A DNA stretch of 64,000 bases from Epiperipatus broadwayi (Eukaryota; Onychophora; Udeonychophora; Euonychophora; Peripatidae). The first letter of the stretch is position 1, and each line of letters starts with the position of its first letter. The notes under the pieces are model-generated. The model was not told the origin of the DNA, ran no database searches, and saw only the letters and a list, made by a program, of their open reading frames with translations. Shown piece after piece: positions 34,780 through 46,969 of the stretch. The position numbers and the translations under genes are program-made. The stretch is taken from contig JAQFVV010000347.1 of assembly GCA_028023455.1 (NCBI GenBank), positions 562,001 to 626,000 of the forward strand. The letters are read 5' to 3'.

Positions 34780-35560
34780 ATAAGATATATCCGACTTGTG
34801 CTATATGTTTTCATATTTTTGCAAATATAAAGTTACATAAAGAAAGTAATCCTTTGTGAATTAAGATTGATTTTGGTGGTTCATTTATATATCAAACCTC
34901 TAAGTATATTGGTAAGCTATTATAAGAGCTTTTAGAATTTGGGAAAAATACTATTGCTTTATCTTTTGATTTTATAGAAAGAATTAAAAATGTACTGATT
35001 AATGAGAATGATGTTATTACTTCATTAGATGGATGTGATAGAAATGTATAGTTCTATTGATAGAGTAGATTCCATAAAAATAATTAAATATGCATTAAAA
35101 AGTAAAAGTGTTTGTAAATATGGAATAAAATTTATTATTGATTCTTTAAAAAATTTTGATGATAACATTGTTGCTTTTTTTAAAGATGAATATTATAAAA
35201 TGTCAAAAGGTTGACCTATGGGTCTGCCTATTGTTGCACAGGTCTGCAATTTTGTTTTGTCTTCATATGAGAGTAGTATTTTATATATGTGTTTTTTTAA
35301 AGATATTAAAATTTACAAAAAAATATTGTGATGTTTTTGTTTGTGGAAATACTAATATAAATTTGCTTGTGGAGGAGTTAAATAATTTGAATGGCATGAA
35401 ATGGACTATTGAAAAGAAACAGGACAAAAGTATTAAGTATTTGGATTTAATTATTATAAGAGAAAATAGTTTGTTAAGTTATAAAGTAAAAAATGTACCA
35501 AAAAGTATAAAAGGTTTCATAAATAAAAGCATGGAGTGATCACGTTTAATTATCAGATTT
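34780..35560 (+). pseudogene. Penelope-like reverse transcriptase, broken
   Basis: Telomerase-related RT of a PLE. In order: a PT...Y..K.L region near 34780-34940; a segment ending SLD followed by a Y-SSID motif (FDV..LFT.IP position of PLEs) near 35020-35060; the stretch to 35211; an in-frame stop at 35212-35214; the MGLP motif at 35218-35229 (RT motif B position); a YCDVFV segment near 35325-35345 where YVDD is expected, so the catalytic DD is lost; then LLVEELN and the KYLDLIII segment (35365-35460). At least one frame change lies between. Downstream endonuclease not recognised. Confidence 0.7.
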
Positions 35561-35838
35561 CCAAATAATCATTTTCTTTTATGAATGCCAGTCTTTCTAA
35601 AATGATATTAGTTGCAATTTTATTTAAGTGATTTTTTGGGAACCCTGCTTCTAATTATAATCATCCCACACTTTTATTTCTTAAGGCTGAAGACAATTTA
35701 TTTTTTACTTCTTAATTCATTTTTTATATTTTAGCGTATTTATATAGGTAAAAATATATACTTTTTCTTTTACAATTTTTATGACATGACTTGCCTTCAT
35801 AACATAAATATTATATGATATCAAAATAATCAATTTAG
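35561..35838. other. Decayed downstream part of PLE
   Basis: This is where the RT-endonuclease linker should be. The reading frame is lost and I see no GIY-YIG signature before the SINE. Confidence 0.35.
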
Positions 35839-35946
35839 TCAAGCATTGTTAGCCGAGAGGTCAGCACAGCCACCTTGCAATGGTTGCAGATAGATGTTGC
35901 GGGATTCGCCTCCCGGCCGATGCTATGACATATGGAAAAAAAAAAT
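35839..35946 (+). mobile_element. tRNA-like SINE copy 5
   Basis: Starts AGTCAAGCATTG; perfect A box TAGCCGAGAGG; B box GATTCGCCTCC; ends CGGCCGATGCTATGACATATGG and an A run. AGCATTG pairs with CGATGCT for a complete 7-bp acceptor-like stem. The anticodon loop reads CTTGCAA. Confidence 0.75.
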
Positions 35947-37643
35947 CATTATTTAAATAAATGGCAGCCATTTTTAAAAAAAAGAAATTGAAGCGGGGGG
36001 GGGGAGTTAAAAGATCAGTTTAGCAAATATTTGATTGTTAATAAAATTAGTGGACATAAACTGATGTTAATCACTATGGTAATTTTTGTTTAAAGGCTTC
36101 TTGTAGCAGAAGGGGACATGTTTATAAACTAAAATCTTTTCTAATGTGACTTACACCATTAGTGAACTAAAAAGATCTGGTTGCATTAATAAAAGTGATA
36201 AAACAAAAAAAACTTCTAAATATAAAGTGGATGATTAATTTGATATGTTTTGTTTTGAAATTGACAAATAATCTATAACATGCTAAAGAAAACTGAAAAA
36301 AATGTCAATCTCTTTTAAATTATAAACCAGAGGAAATAAAGAATAGCAAAATCATATGATAATGGTTCTACAGTCTTGATTTTGGCATCAAGGTCTAAAG
36401 TAATATTAACAATAATAATAACACATGGATAAACTGAAATATTCACATTTATCATTAGAAAAAGTCTTTATTTTAATGCACACATATATCCCCTTACTAT
36501 CATCATTAGCACTTCACATAAACAAGTATATGCAATAAATATTTTGTAGTGGTTAGCCCAATACCTGCAATGTTTACATCTACGATTCAAACTTAGTTTG
36601 GTTAATTTAAACAATTAAGATTTTTAAAGTATGCCTAAGATGTTTTTAAGTAAGTGATTTATATTTTATTTTAGCTAATCATTGGCTTTAAATAGATATC
36701 CACCTATGAGCAAAACGAAAAAGTAACGCTGTAAAAACACCAACTGGCAACGGATTATTTTTATTAAAACGATTTTTTTGTGTGTGTTATTTTTTATGAA
36801 AAGATTTTTGAAAAGACTTGTGATCTGCAATGGGTTATGTAAAATTGTTTTATATATGTTTTATATATATATATAAATAACAGTACGTTAAAAAAAAATA
36901 AACACTTTTAAGTAACACACTTTAGGCAAATATCTCTCCAATAGCTCTTTCAGGGTAAAATATTGTAAAAGGAAACATTATTTGCCAGGCTTTCCAATTG
37001 TCAGGTAGTGAAAATTTGAGTAGTTTTTCATCTTCATTTTATTTTCTAGCTGTACAATATCAGATAGTTGGCTTTGGGGACTTCTGGTTATATGATAAAA
37101 CAAAATCCTAATCTGAAAAAAGAAATTTAAGTTTTTATGGCAAACAATCACTAAAGCATGAATATTATCAATATATATATATATATATAATTAAATTATT
37201 ACCAAAATTCATACTAAATTCTCAATTTGCTGTGTTTGATCTCAGCTGGTCACCAAAGCAGTTGATAATATCATATTGATTACAGAAATACATCCTAAAA
37301 GAAGTTTATTGATTTGTTATCAAACATTACTGTATATAATGCTGTAAGGTTTTATAAGTGTTTTTTTATATATTTATGTGATATTTAATTAATTATTTAC
37401 TATACATATATTTAAATAGACAGATTTGAACCTAGTATTTTCAGTCTATATTCTCTCACCTGATCGGCTCGTTTTTAAATGAGAAAACTTGACATCACTG
37501 TAAATCGCTTAGTTTTTGTACTACGTTTACGGTTTTGACGTCATTTTTTAGAAGAAAAAAAAGTTCTATAAGATGCTGCCATCTATTGAATTATTTTACA
37601 AGTAAAAAATCAATAAAATGACCATTTATGTCAAACAAAACAA
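35947..37643. other. AT-rich DNA, no gene seen
   Basis: Includes a G run of 10 at about 35995-36004 and TA tracts near 36860 and 37170. No gene or family match. Confidence 0.5.
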
Positions 37644-37768
37644 AAGCACTGCCTTCTCACACCTTTTCTTGAATCTTATTGGCTATTGAAATTTTGTAAA
37701 CAAAAGAAAATGGCAAAGCACTGCCTTCTCACCATCTTTTCTTGAATCTTATTGGCTGTTAAAATTTT
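37644..37768. repeat. 72-bp direct tandem repeat, two copies
   Basis: aagcactgccttctcac begins at 37644 and 37716; the copies share most bases through ttgaatcttattggct. Origin unknown. Confidence 0.75.
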
Positions 37769-38270
37769 TATATGGCTGCCAAAAAGTAAAGAGTTACAAA
37801 CGGTTTTTGTTTTATTTTGAAAATGATAAACGAATGTTTTAGAGCATTTTAAAGTATTTTTTGATGAAATACGAATGAAATACAAATTATTTTCATATAA
37901 TATGCTAAAAATAAATATTTTACAAAAATAGTTAAGATTTTAGCAAGAATTATTTATTTATTGCAAAGTGGGAAGTAGAAATCATAACGTGGAATTGATC
38001 ATTGACGTTTCTTTTCATTTCAGCTGTAATCAAAAAATTTTTAAATTATAAATCAAAATTTATTTTTGAACAAACTTACGTTCACTTTCATAATCTAACA
38101 AATTAGTAATATACTTTTTACAAATGAAACTAAAGTGAATATATTTAATAAACGGTCAATATCTTTTGAAAAATTGATAGATCAGTTTGTGAATTAGCCA
38201 ATTAAAAACTTTGAGTTTTACCTCCTGCGGCGAATGATATAATCACCGCTTGAAGTGATATTCATCCTCC
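37769..38270. other. AT-rich DNA, no gene seen
   Basis: No recognisable feature. Confidence 0.5.
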
Positions 38271-38400
38271 ACCCTAATACACATGGCTACATACATGTGA
38301 AAAAGATAAATGATCCCCAATATACAATTTCATGCAGAACCAGCCCTCATCAGTTGGGCCAGATCATAATCTCTCACACATATATACAATCAGTGCTTGG
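38271..38400 (-). mobile_element. Hammerhead family 1 repeat, truncated outer end
   Basis: Minus strand: ribozyme then the family linker (ttatctttttcacatgtatg) and catgtgtatt, after which the tRNA-like part is lost near 38271. The truncation distinguishes it from the 28281 and 32608 copies. Confidence 0.6.
38310..38367 (-). ncRNA. Candidate hammerhead ribozyme, family 1
   Basis: Minus strand: the best stem I of the family. Inner CCCAA with TTGGG (5 bp), internal loop, outer ATGATC with GATCAT (6 bp). CTGATGA is at 38347-38353 and GAAA at 38328-38331. Stem II has mismatches (GGCUG against CUGCA), so catalysis may be reduced. Stem III is A-U and U-A closing a 3-nt loop; cleavage predicted after UA. 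Confidence 0.5.
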
Positions 38401-38438
38401 GTTATATTAATATAGCAATTCCTTAAACTTTAATATAT

Positions 38439-40540
38439 TGTAACGGTATATAAATATGCCGTTACATTAATTTAAAATAAAATCTTAAAATTCGCAAATA
38501 AAAATAAAATCTATGAAAAAACTAAAAGCTAAAATGTTTGTTAAACGTATATATATTCGCACAGATGCAAAACTTTAAAACTATTTTTTTTATAAATAAA
38601 AAAAAAAGTATTTGAACATAATTTTTATAAAAAAATACAAGACTTAAATATAAAAATATTTTAATAAAGAAATAACGTAAGTAAAAATAAAAACAGGTAT
38701 TAATTAATTCCTGTAATCTGTAAATGGAAATGATTGTTTATTAATTGAAAAGCAAGGTAGCCTTGGGGCTCTTGTGTAATTAAAAAGTCAGATGAAAATT
38801 AGATAAGGAATAAAGAATTAGCTTGTCCAATATAGAAGCAGCAAATAAAGGCCCGGACCATAACGAAAAAATGGAACAGTGATGTTTTTGTTCACGGAAT
38901 CCATAGGAGGATTATAAAAAGAGAAATATTCAGTTTCCTGACAGTTCCAACTTGATTTTGGGAGAAGAATGATAAGACGCACTTGTCGTTCTCTCTCACT
39001 TATTTTATCAAATGAAATGACTGTAATACCAGGATTGTTCCAGCTAAAGATGCCTTCAGATAGACCGGGTTTCAAATAAAGACTCTGTGGAAATTAACCC
39101 CAGGAACTGGGAGCTCTTCTACCGTAAGCTATATGAACTGAACAATTGTTAAAATCATAAAATTAATTAAGAACTTCCGTCAAGAGTTGACAAGTTTAAT
39201 AAACAAGCTACTAAATTTTGAATGGACTTTTATCTGACTTTTGTAAGTTTTTAGATCAATTAATAATGTTTAATTTTATGTTTGGCATTTGATAAAAATC
39301 ATTTCCATTTTTTTTCTTATTGTATAAATTATTTAAATGCATGAAATTTAAGGTTGGGTATAGACATTGCATAGATTCATTAGCGGTTGATTATGTTCTG
39401 GTTTTCACATTTGATTAGAATATATAAGTCATCGATGTCACTGCGGCATCTTATGATGAATGCTATTGGGTTTTTTGTATTCCCTATGCAATTGATGTTA
39501 TCGATGATTTTGTATTTTGATCGGTTGTGTTTATTTTGAAATGTTTTTAACCGTGGAATATGTGCAGCTGATCTATACTCAACATTATAAAACAAATTGT
39601 ATAAATTTCATCTGTGCGAACGTATCTAAATGTTAAATTTAAGTCGGGTGTGAATGGCTATATAGATTTGTAAAGTTATATATATAGTTTAAGGGAGGGT
39701 AATCTTAAGTTATTTGTTTCGTAGTTTAATTGGGTCAATGGATTAGATGTATTGATGTAATTAGTAAATGTAGCAGGAGATCCGCTATGGGCAGGATTGC
39801 ATATATATGCCACACACCTTCTGTTTGCTTATGGATGGGATTGTAAGTCAGCAAAAAGGACCGCAGTCCATTCCTATGGAGTTTTTTGTTTATTGTTCTA
39901 CTCGCCAAATGTCTTCTCTAACTCTACTTACTATTCTGATGTACATTCCTGACAGTATAGTATTTTGTGTTGTTGTATTCATGCTGCATTGAATACATCG
40001 ATATATCCAATGGATTGACATTTGGTTTGGCTGCGAACTTTTGGCCTAAGGTTAAATAAGGCATAGAACATTTTCTTTTCAAATACAATCTATGTAGTCT
40101 ATTCATACTCGACAATCTTAATAAAATATGAAGTTTATTCATATGCGTCAATCTTAAAATAAATATAAATTTCATCTGTGTAGATGATTTAAAAGTTTAA
40201 AATAATAATTTAAATTAAAAGTTATATTAAAATCTAAAATAATGTTATTCCTCAAAATTTATAATGATTCAAAATTTATATGTGCATAAATAAACATTTG
40301 TTTGTTAATTACTGGCAGTGGCTTTTATATATATATAAGATGCAATTAAACAAGTTATTTATTATCTCTGCATCTCCATGAGCTAGTGTCAATGGGCTAA
40401 CAGTCTGAATATTTAAATAAAGTGGAATCTTAACAGTGCGTATCTGCCTACTTTATAAATTTTTTTAGGCTCAAATGCCTAGATGGCGCCCTTGTAGTGC
40501 AGATTGCGGTTAGATTACATTAAGCTTTTGGATCATTATA
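38439..40540 (+). repeat. 5' LTR (2102 bp)
   Basis: Begins TGTAACGG and within 28 bases returns CCGTTACA, a terminal hairpin; ends gatcattata. Several short open frames on either strand are not conserved between copies. A segment near 38550-38580 (cgtatatatattcgcacag) is inverted at about 39615-39640. Confidence 0.8.
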
Positions 40541-41094
40541 ACTGGCACCCTACATGGGGCCAATTTTTAATAAACCACGAGTGCCCTGAAAATTTTAAAG
40601 ATAAATCATGCCCGTAATATTCTTTCTGAAATATAAATATATTGTTTGTATTAATGTAAAGTTATAGGTTGAATTGTGTTTTAAAGGTACTGCCAGTAAG
40701 AAAAATTGCACATATGTAAAAATAAATGCGAGGAATAAAACATTAATATTAAAATCTAAATAATAAAATGTAATAATAAATATAAATCATAATATTTTTT
40801 TTAAAAAAAGTCTTGTTTAAAATCTAATCGTTTAACTTGCCTAAATAATAATTAAAAGTAGAAGAAAAGAAACTTGGAAGGGAGGGGGCAGAAATTTAGC
40901 TGGTAATAGGGAATCAACAGTCAACATTTTTTAATCATTATATTTGTGTGTAATTACTGTTTTGTCTTTTAAAAAAAAGTTTTGTCCTTTTGAAATTTTC
41001 ATACATAATCAATTTGTGTAATGTAATTACTAACACTAAGTAAATTCATTTTTTTTTTTAATGTTTTTATTTTTTTTGAGGAAGTTTACTGATA
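40541..41094 (+). other. LTR element interior without genes
   Basis: Starts actggcaccctacatggggc, then an AT-rich leader-like sequence with no open frame. A weak purine tract (gaggaag) lies near 41078-41085 before the 3' LTR. Confidence 0.6.
40543..40560 (+). promoter_or_regulatory. Candidate primer-binding site
   Basis: TGGCACCCTACATGGGGC two bases after the LTR end. TGG complements a tRNA CCA end and TGGCACCC resembles the TGGCGCCC start of lysine-type sites. The primer tRNA was not identified. Confidence 0.5.
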
Positions 41095-42995
41095 TGTAAC
41101 GGTATATAAATATGCCATTACATTAATTTAAAATAAAATCTTAAAGTTTGCAAATAAAAATAAAATCTATTAAAAAACTAAAAGCTAAAATGTTTGTTAA
41201 ACGTATATATATTCACACAGATGCAAAACTTTAACAATATTTTTTTTATAAATAAAAAAAAAGTATTTGAACGTACTTTTTTATAAAAAAATACAAGATT
41301 TAAATATAAAAATATTTTAATAAAGAAATAATGTAAGTAAAAATAAAAACAGATATTAATTAATTTCTGTAATATGTAAATGGAAATGATTGTTTATTAA
41401 TTGAAAAGCAAGCTAGACTTGGGGCTCTTGTGTAATTAAAAAGTCAGATGAAAATTAGATAAGGAATAAAGAATTAGCTTGTCCAATATAGAAGCAGCAA
41501 ATAAAGGCCTGGACCATAACAAAAAAATGGAACAGTGATGTTTTTGTTCACGGAATCCATAGGAGGATTATAAAAAGAGAAATATTCAGTTTCCTGACAG
41601 TTCCAACTTGATTGTGTGGGAAGAATGATAAGATGCACTTGTTGTTCTCTCTCTTATTTTAACAAATGAAATGACTGTAATACCAGGATTGTTCCAGCTA
41701 AGGATTCCTTCAGATAGACCGAGTTTCAAATAAAGACTCCGTGGAAATTAACACCAGGAACCGGGAGCTCTTCTACCATAAGCTATATGAACTGAACAAT
41801 TGTTAAAATCATAAAATTAATTAAGAACTTTTGTCAAGAGTTGACAAGTTTAATAAACAAGCTAACCTAAATTTTGACTGGACTTTTATCTGACTTTTGT
41901 AAGTTTCCAGGTCGATTAATAATGGTTAATTTTATATGTTTGGCATTTGATAAAAATCATTTCCATTTTTTTTTATTGTATAAATTATTTAAATGTATAA
42001 AATTTAAGGTTGGGTATAGATATTGCATAGATTCATTAGCAGTTGATTATGTTGTGGTTTTCACATTCGATTAGAATATATAAGTGTTCGATGTCACTGC
42101 GGCATCTTATGATGAATGCCATTGGGTTTTTGTATTCCCTATGCAATTGATGTTATCGATGATTTTGTATTTTGATCAGTTGTGTTTATTTTGAAATGTT
42201 TTTAACTGTGGAATCTGTGCAGCTGATCTATACTCAACATTATAAAACAAATTGTATAAATTTCATCTGTGCGAACGTATCTAAATGTTAAATTTAAGTC
42301 GGGCATGAATGGCTATATAGATTTGTAAAGTTATATATATATAGTTTAAGGGAGGGTAATCTTAGGTTATTTGTTTCATAGTTAAATTGGGTCAATGGAT
42401 TAGATGTATTGATGTAATTAGTAAATGTAGCAGGAGATCCGCTATGGGCAGGATTGCATATATATGCCACACACCTTCTGTTTGCTTATGGATGGGATTG
42501 TAAGTCGGCAAAAAGGACCACAGTCCATTCCTATGGAGTTTTTTTTTTTATTGTTCTACTCACCAAATGTCTTCTCTAACTCTACTTACTGTTCTGATGT
42601 ACATTCCTGACAGTATAGTATTTTGTGTTGTTGTATTCATGCTGCATTGAATACATCGATATATCCGATAGATTGACATTGGTTTGGCTGTGAACTTTTG
42701 GCCTAAGGTTAAATAAGGCATAGAACATTTTCTTTTCAAAAACAATCTATGTAGTCTATTCATACTCGACAATCTTAATAAAATATGAAGTTTATTCATA
42801 CGCGACAATCTTTAAATAAATATAAATTTCATCTGTGTAGATGATTTAAAAGTTTAAAATAATAATTTAAATTAAAAGTTATATTAAAATCTAAAATAAT
42901 GTTATTCCTCAAAATTTATAATGATTCAAAATTTATATGTGCATAAAGAAACATTTGTTTGTTAATTACTGGCAGTGGCTTATATATATATATAT
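41095..42995 (+). repeat. 3' LTR, first part
   Basis: Copy of 38439 onward, differing by scattered substitutions and short indels, up to the TA tract after ggcagtggct where a second LTR has inserted. Continues at 45075. Confidence 0.8.
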
Positions 42996-45074
42996 TGTAA
43001 CGATATATAAATATGTCGTTAAATTAAATTGAAATAAAAACTTTTAAGTTTGCATATAAAAATAAGTGTATTAAGAAGAAAAAAAAAACTAAACGCTAAA
43101 ATTAAAATGTTTGTTAAACGTATATATTCGCACAGATGCTAAACTTTAAAATTTTTTTTTTTTTTAATAAATAAAAAAAGGTATTTGAATGTATTTTTTT
43201 TATAAAAAAAGATTTAAATATAAAAATAGTTTAAAAAAGAAATAACGTAAGTAAAAATAAAAACAGGTATTAATTAATTCCTGTAATCTGTAAATGGAAA
43301 TGATTGTTTATTAATTATCCAAAAGCTGTCTAATTAAAAAGTCAGAGAGTAAATTAGATAAGAGAATAAAGAGATTTTAGCTTGACCAATGGAAGCACCA
43401 AGCCTCAGCCCGGACCCAAACGAAAATTTGGATTAGTGACGTCTTTGTTCATTCAATCTGGAGATTTACTATAAAAAGAGAAATATTGAGTTCCAGACGG
43501 TTTTTTTTCGGACTTGATTTGATGAGAATGGTAAGACGCACTTGCCGTTCTCTCTCATTTTTTTTTTGTTTTAAAAAAAATATATAAAATGAAAAGACTG
43601 TGATACCAGAATGGAACCAGCTAATGCTACCTCCAGAACATTATCTTCCAATGGAGACGTCGTGGGAATTAAAAAACAGGAACCTGGACTCTTCTACTGT
43701 AAGCTACATTGACATGAACTCTAAATTTAAAAATAATTAAGAACTTTTGTTCAAGTTTATGAACTTCCATCTGACTTTTTTAAGTTTAAAATCAAATTAA
43801 TAATGTTTAATTTTATATGTTTTCCGATTGATAAAAATCATTTCCATTTTTTTTTTCTTATTGTATAAAGTGTTTATTGTTTAAATTTTAAATGATGAAA
43901 TTTAGGTTGGGTATAGACGTTGCATAGATTCTTTAGCGGTTGATTATGTTGTGGTTTTCACATTCTATTAGAATATATGGGTCAATGATATCACTGCAGC
44001 ATCTTACGATGAATGCTAATGGGATTTGTATATTCCCTATGCAAGTGACGTTTATCGATGACTTTGTATTTTGATCGGTTGTGTTTAATTTGGAATGTTT
44101 TTGACTGTGGAATCTGTGCAGCTGATCTATACTCAACATTTTAAAACAAATTTTATAAAATTCATTTGTGCGAACATTTCTAAATGTTAAATTTAAGTTG
44201 GGTGTGAATGGCTATATAGTTTTGTAAAGTTATATTAAGGGAGGGTAATCTTAGGTTATTCATTTCGTAGTTGAATTGGTTCAATGGATTGGATATATTT
44301 GTGTAATAGTGGATGTAGTATGAGATCCACTATGGGCAGGATTATAGATCTATGCCACACACCCTCTGTTTGCCTATGGATGGATTTGTAAGATGGCAAA
44401 GGACCGCAGTCCATTCCTATGGAGTTTTATGTTTATTGTTCTACTCGCCAACAGATGTCATATTCCTGTTGGTGGAGAGACAATGTCTTCTCTAATCTAC
44501 TTTCTGATCAGATGTCCATTCCTGACAGTACAGTATTTTGTGTTGTCGTATCATGCTACATTGAATACATGAATGTATCAGATGGATTGGCGCCAGTTGA
44601 TTGCGAAAGTTGTTGCCTAAGGTTAAATCAGGGAAGAATATTTTCTTTTCAAATGCAGATCTATGTAGTCTATTCATACTTGACTATTTAAATAAAATAT
44701 TAAACTCATTGAAACTTAGTTAAATGTAAAATTAAAAGATTAATAGAAAAATCTAAAATGTTGAATTTATTCCTCAAAATTTAAATGTTATTTTATATGT
44801 GCATAAATAAATATTTTTATGTGTTAATTTCTGGCAGTGGCTTTTATTTATTGATATTTAAGATATAAATTAAGATATAGATTTTTATCTCTGTGTCTCC
44901 GCTGAGCTAGTGACTTGGGCTAACGATCGGAATATTTAAATAAAGTGGAATCTTAACAGCGCGTATCTGCCTACTCTATAAATTTTTCTAGGTTTAAATG
45001 CCTAGATGGCGCCTTGTAAAGCAGATACCGTTTTGCGGTTAGATTCGATCTTCACTTTCATTTCGATCGTTATA
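42996..45074 (+). mobile_element. Solo LTR nested in 3' LTR
   Basis: 2079 bp beginning TGTAACGATATATAAATATG and ending gatcgttata: a full-length copy of the same LTR family without any interior, inserted into the TA tract of the host LTR. It is more diverged from the other two than they are from each other, so it belongs to a different subfamily. It likely arose by LTR-LTR recombination after insertion. Confidence 0.8.
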
Positions 45075-45290
45075 TTATATATATATAAGATGCAATTAAA
45101 CAAGTTATTTATTATCTCTGCATCTCCATGAGCTAGTGACAATGGGCTAACGGTCTGAATATTTAAATAAAGTGGAATCTTAACAGCGCATATCTGCCTA
45201 CTTTATAAATTTTTTTAGGCTCAAATTCCTAGATGGTGCCCTTGTAGTGCAGATTGCGGTTAGATTACGTTAAGCTTTTGGATCGTTATA
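45075..45290 (+). repeat. 3' LTR, last part
   Basis: Resumes the interrupted LTR at aagatgcaattaaacaag and matches 40340-40540 to its end gatcgttata. Confidence 0.8.
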
Positions 45291-46969
45291 ATATATATAT
45301 ATGTGTGAAACATATGCGAAAATATATCAAATATAAAGTAAAAAGCAATATATTAATATTATTTAAATATATATTTTACAAGGATCTTATCATTTATAGG
45401 TAGGTTAATATATAAAATATTTACAGTATATAAAATAATAGTTTTAATTTTCAAAAAAATAGTAATGTATATATTAACTTCTCTGTAAAGTCTAATAAAT
45501 ATCATAAATACTTCTTAGATAATGTTTTATTTTTGAGTTTGATTTTTTTTTATCATATAGTATATTAGGTAATATAATAAAAACTAAGTTTTATAACTTT
45601 AAAGAATTTGTTATCAACCAGTAATGCATTCATTCAATCATAATATCAGAGATGTGCTATAAGAGCAATTCTCTCCATCTTATTTCTGAGCTATCCATTG
45701 TGACTTAACATTTAGATGAGAATTTCGTGTTCAATATTTATTTTAATACAACGATCTGAATATCAAGATATTATTTTTATTTAGTAAGAAATTTTTTAAA
45801 AATATTTTTTGAATAATAATTTAAACCCATGTTAATGGCCACTTCAGCAATTTGAACCCATAATGGCAGAGTCCAATTAATTAGATGCCAATTGCTTTAT
45901 TGTACAATCACTCCGTAAAGAATATAATAGCTCAGTAATTATTATTCTTATCAATATTAAATTGTTAAAAAAAAAAAAAAAAGCTGTGAAGTGGTTTACA
46001 AGCACATGCACGCTTACATTACATACTTAAAGAGTTATTAAAAATTAAAATGTTAAAATAGCATTTGCAATAATCTTGATTTTAATCTTATTTTAAAATA
46101 TTAACAAACTCGGGTTATCACCGAAATCATATCAGAAAATGAATTATCAAAACATGTCAGAGTTTTGAAATGATTAATAGCTTGTTGACAAAATCTGGGG
46201 AGATATTAAACACGTTGTTTAAACCGAACTTTTCCCACCACAAACTTGACTAAAAGTAAATAATTTGCCATGAGTTGCACAAAATAAATGTAAATTTCAA
46301 CTTATAAAACTGATAAGTGATATTAGAATTTTTCAGAAATTGTACAAAATTTTATAATATTAAATATGTCATAAAAATTAACTCACAAACTGCTGAATTT
46401 AAAATCTAATAATTATATTTTTTCGTAAAAATTTTAAAACTTTTCTATGCCATTGTGTTACTATAAAAATGTAAAAACTGTGCATTAGGCAATTAATTAT
46501 TTATTATTTTAAGGACATAGGTATTATGTCTGATAGTATGCATATACATTCAAATAAATAAATAATGCTTGGCTATTCTTATTCTCTGTAAATTTGTGTT
46601 TGTTTGATTTTTTTTTTTTTAAAAAAAGAAACCGTAGATGTATTCAAGTAAAATATATATATAGAATATTTGGTATAATCAACAATGAATAATTTATTCA
46701 GGAAAAGTTAATAAATATTAAAATGTAATTACAAAAATAAGTCCAAGATACTTAATAATCACATTAATGTGTGAAACTTGATTCATCATTAACTTTTCAT
46801 TTATTTAAAAGTTTTATAATTTTAAGGACAAATATAAATGTAATCACAACTTAGTATTTATAAAGGGCAGTGGACTAACTGCTGATATTTATCTGACCAA
46901 GCAAGATTAATTTAGATCGAGCAAATTTCCTTATTTTATCCATACATCTCACATAATGTTACTTTCTAA
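45291..46969. other. AT-rich DNA, no gene seen
   Basis: About 1.7 kb without recognisable elements. Homopolymer A at about 45967-45981. Confidence 0.5.

Larger units (their letters stand above)
38439..45290 (+). mobile_element. Non-autonomous LTR element with nested solo LTR
   Basis: LTR 38439-40540, interior 40541-41094, LTR 41095-45290, the last interrupted by another copy of the same LTR. Flanks are atat on both outer sides (38435-38438 and 45291-45294). The interior is 554 bp with a TGG-starting primer-binding-site candidate but no coding sequence, so it is a large-LTR, gene-less derivative that would depend on proteins in trans. Without the nested LTR it would be about 4.8 kb. Confidence 0.8.

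Noticed and set aside
5517-35946. Five tRNA-like sequences as functional tRNA genes
   Set aside because: All share a non-tRNA 3' tag and A tail, have irregular anticodon and variable arms, and one has a target-site duplication. They are SINEs.
38818-44691. Several 60-90-codon frames inside the three LTR copies at 38-45 kb
   Set aside because: Frames change position and strand usage between LTR copies. They are chance openings in repeated non-coding DNA.
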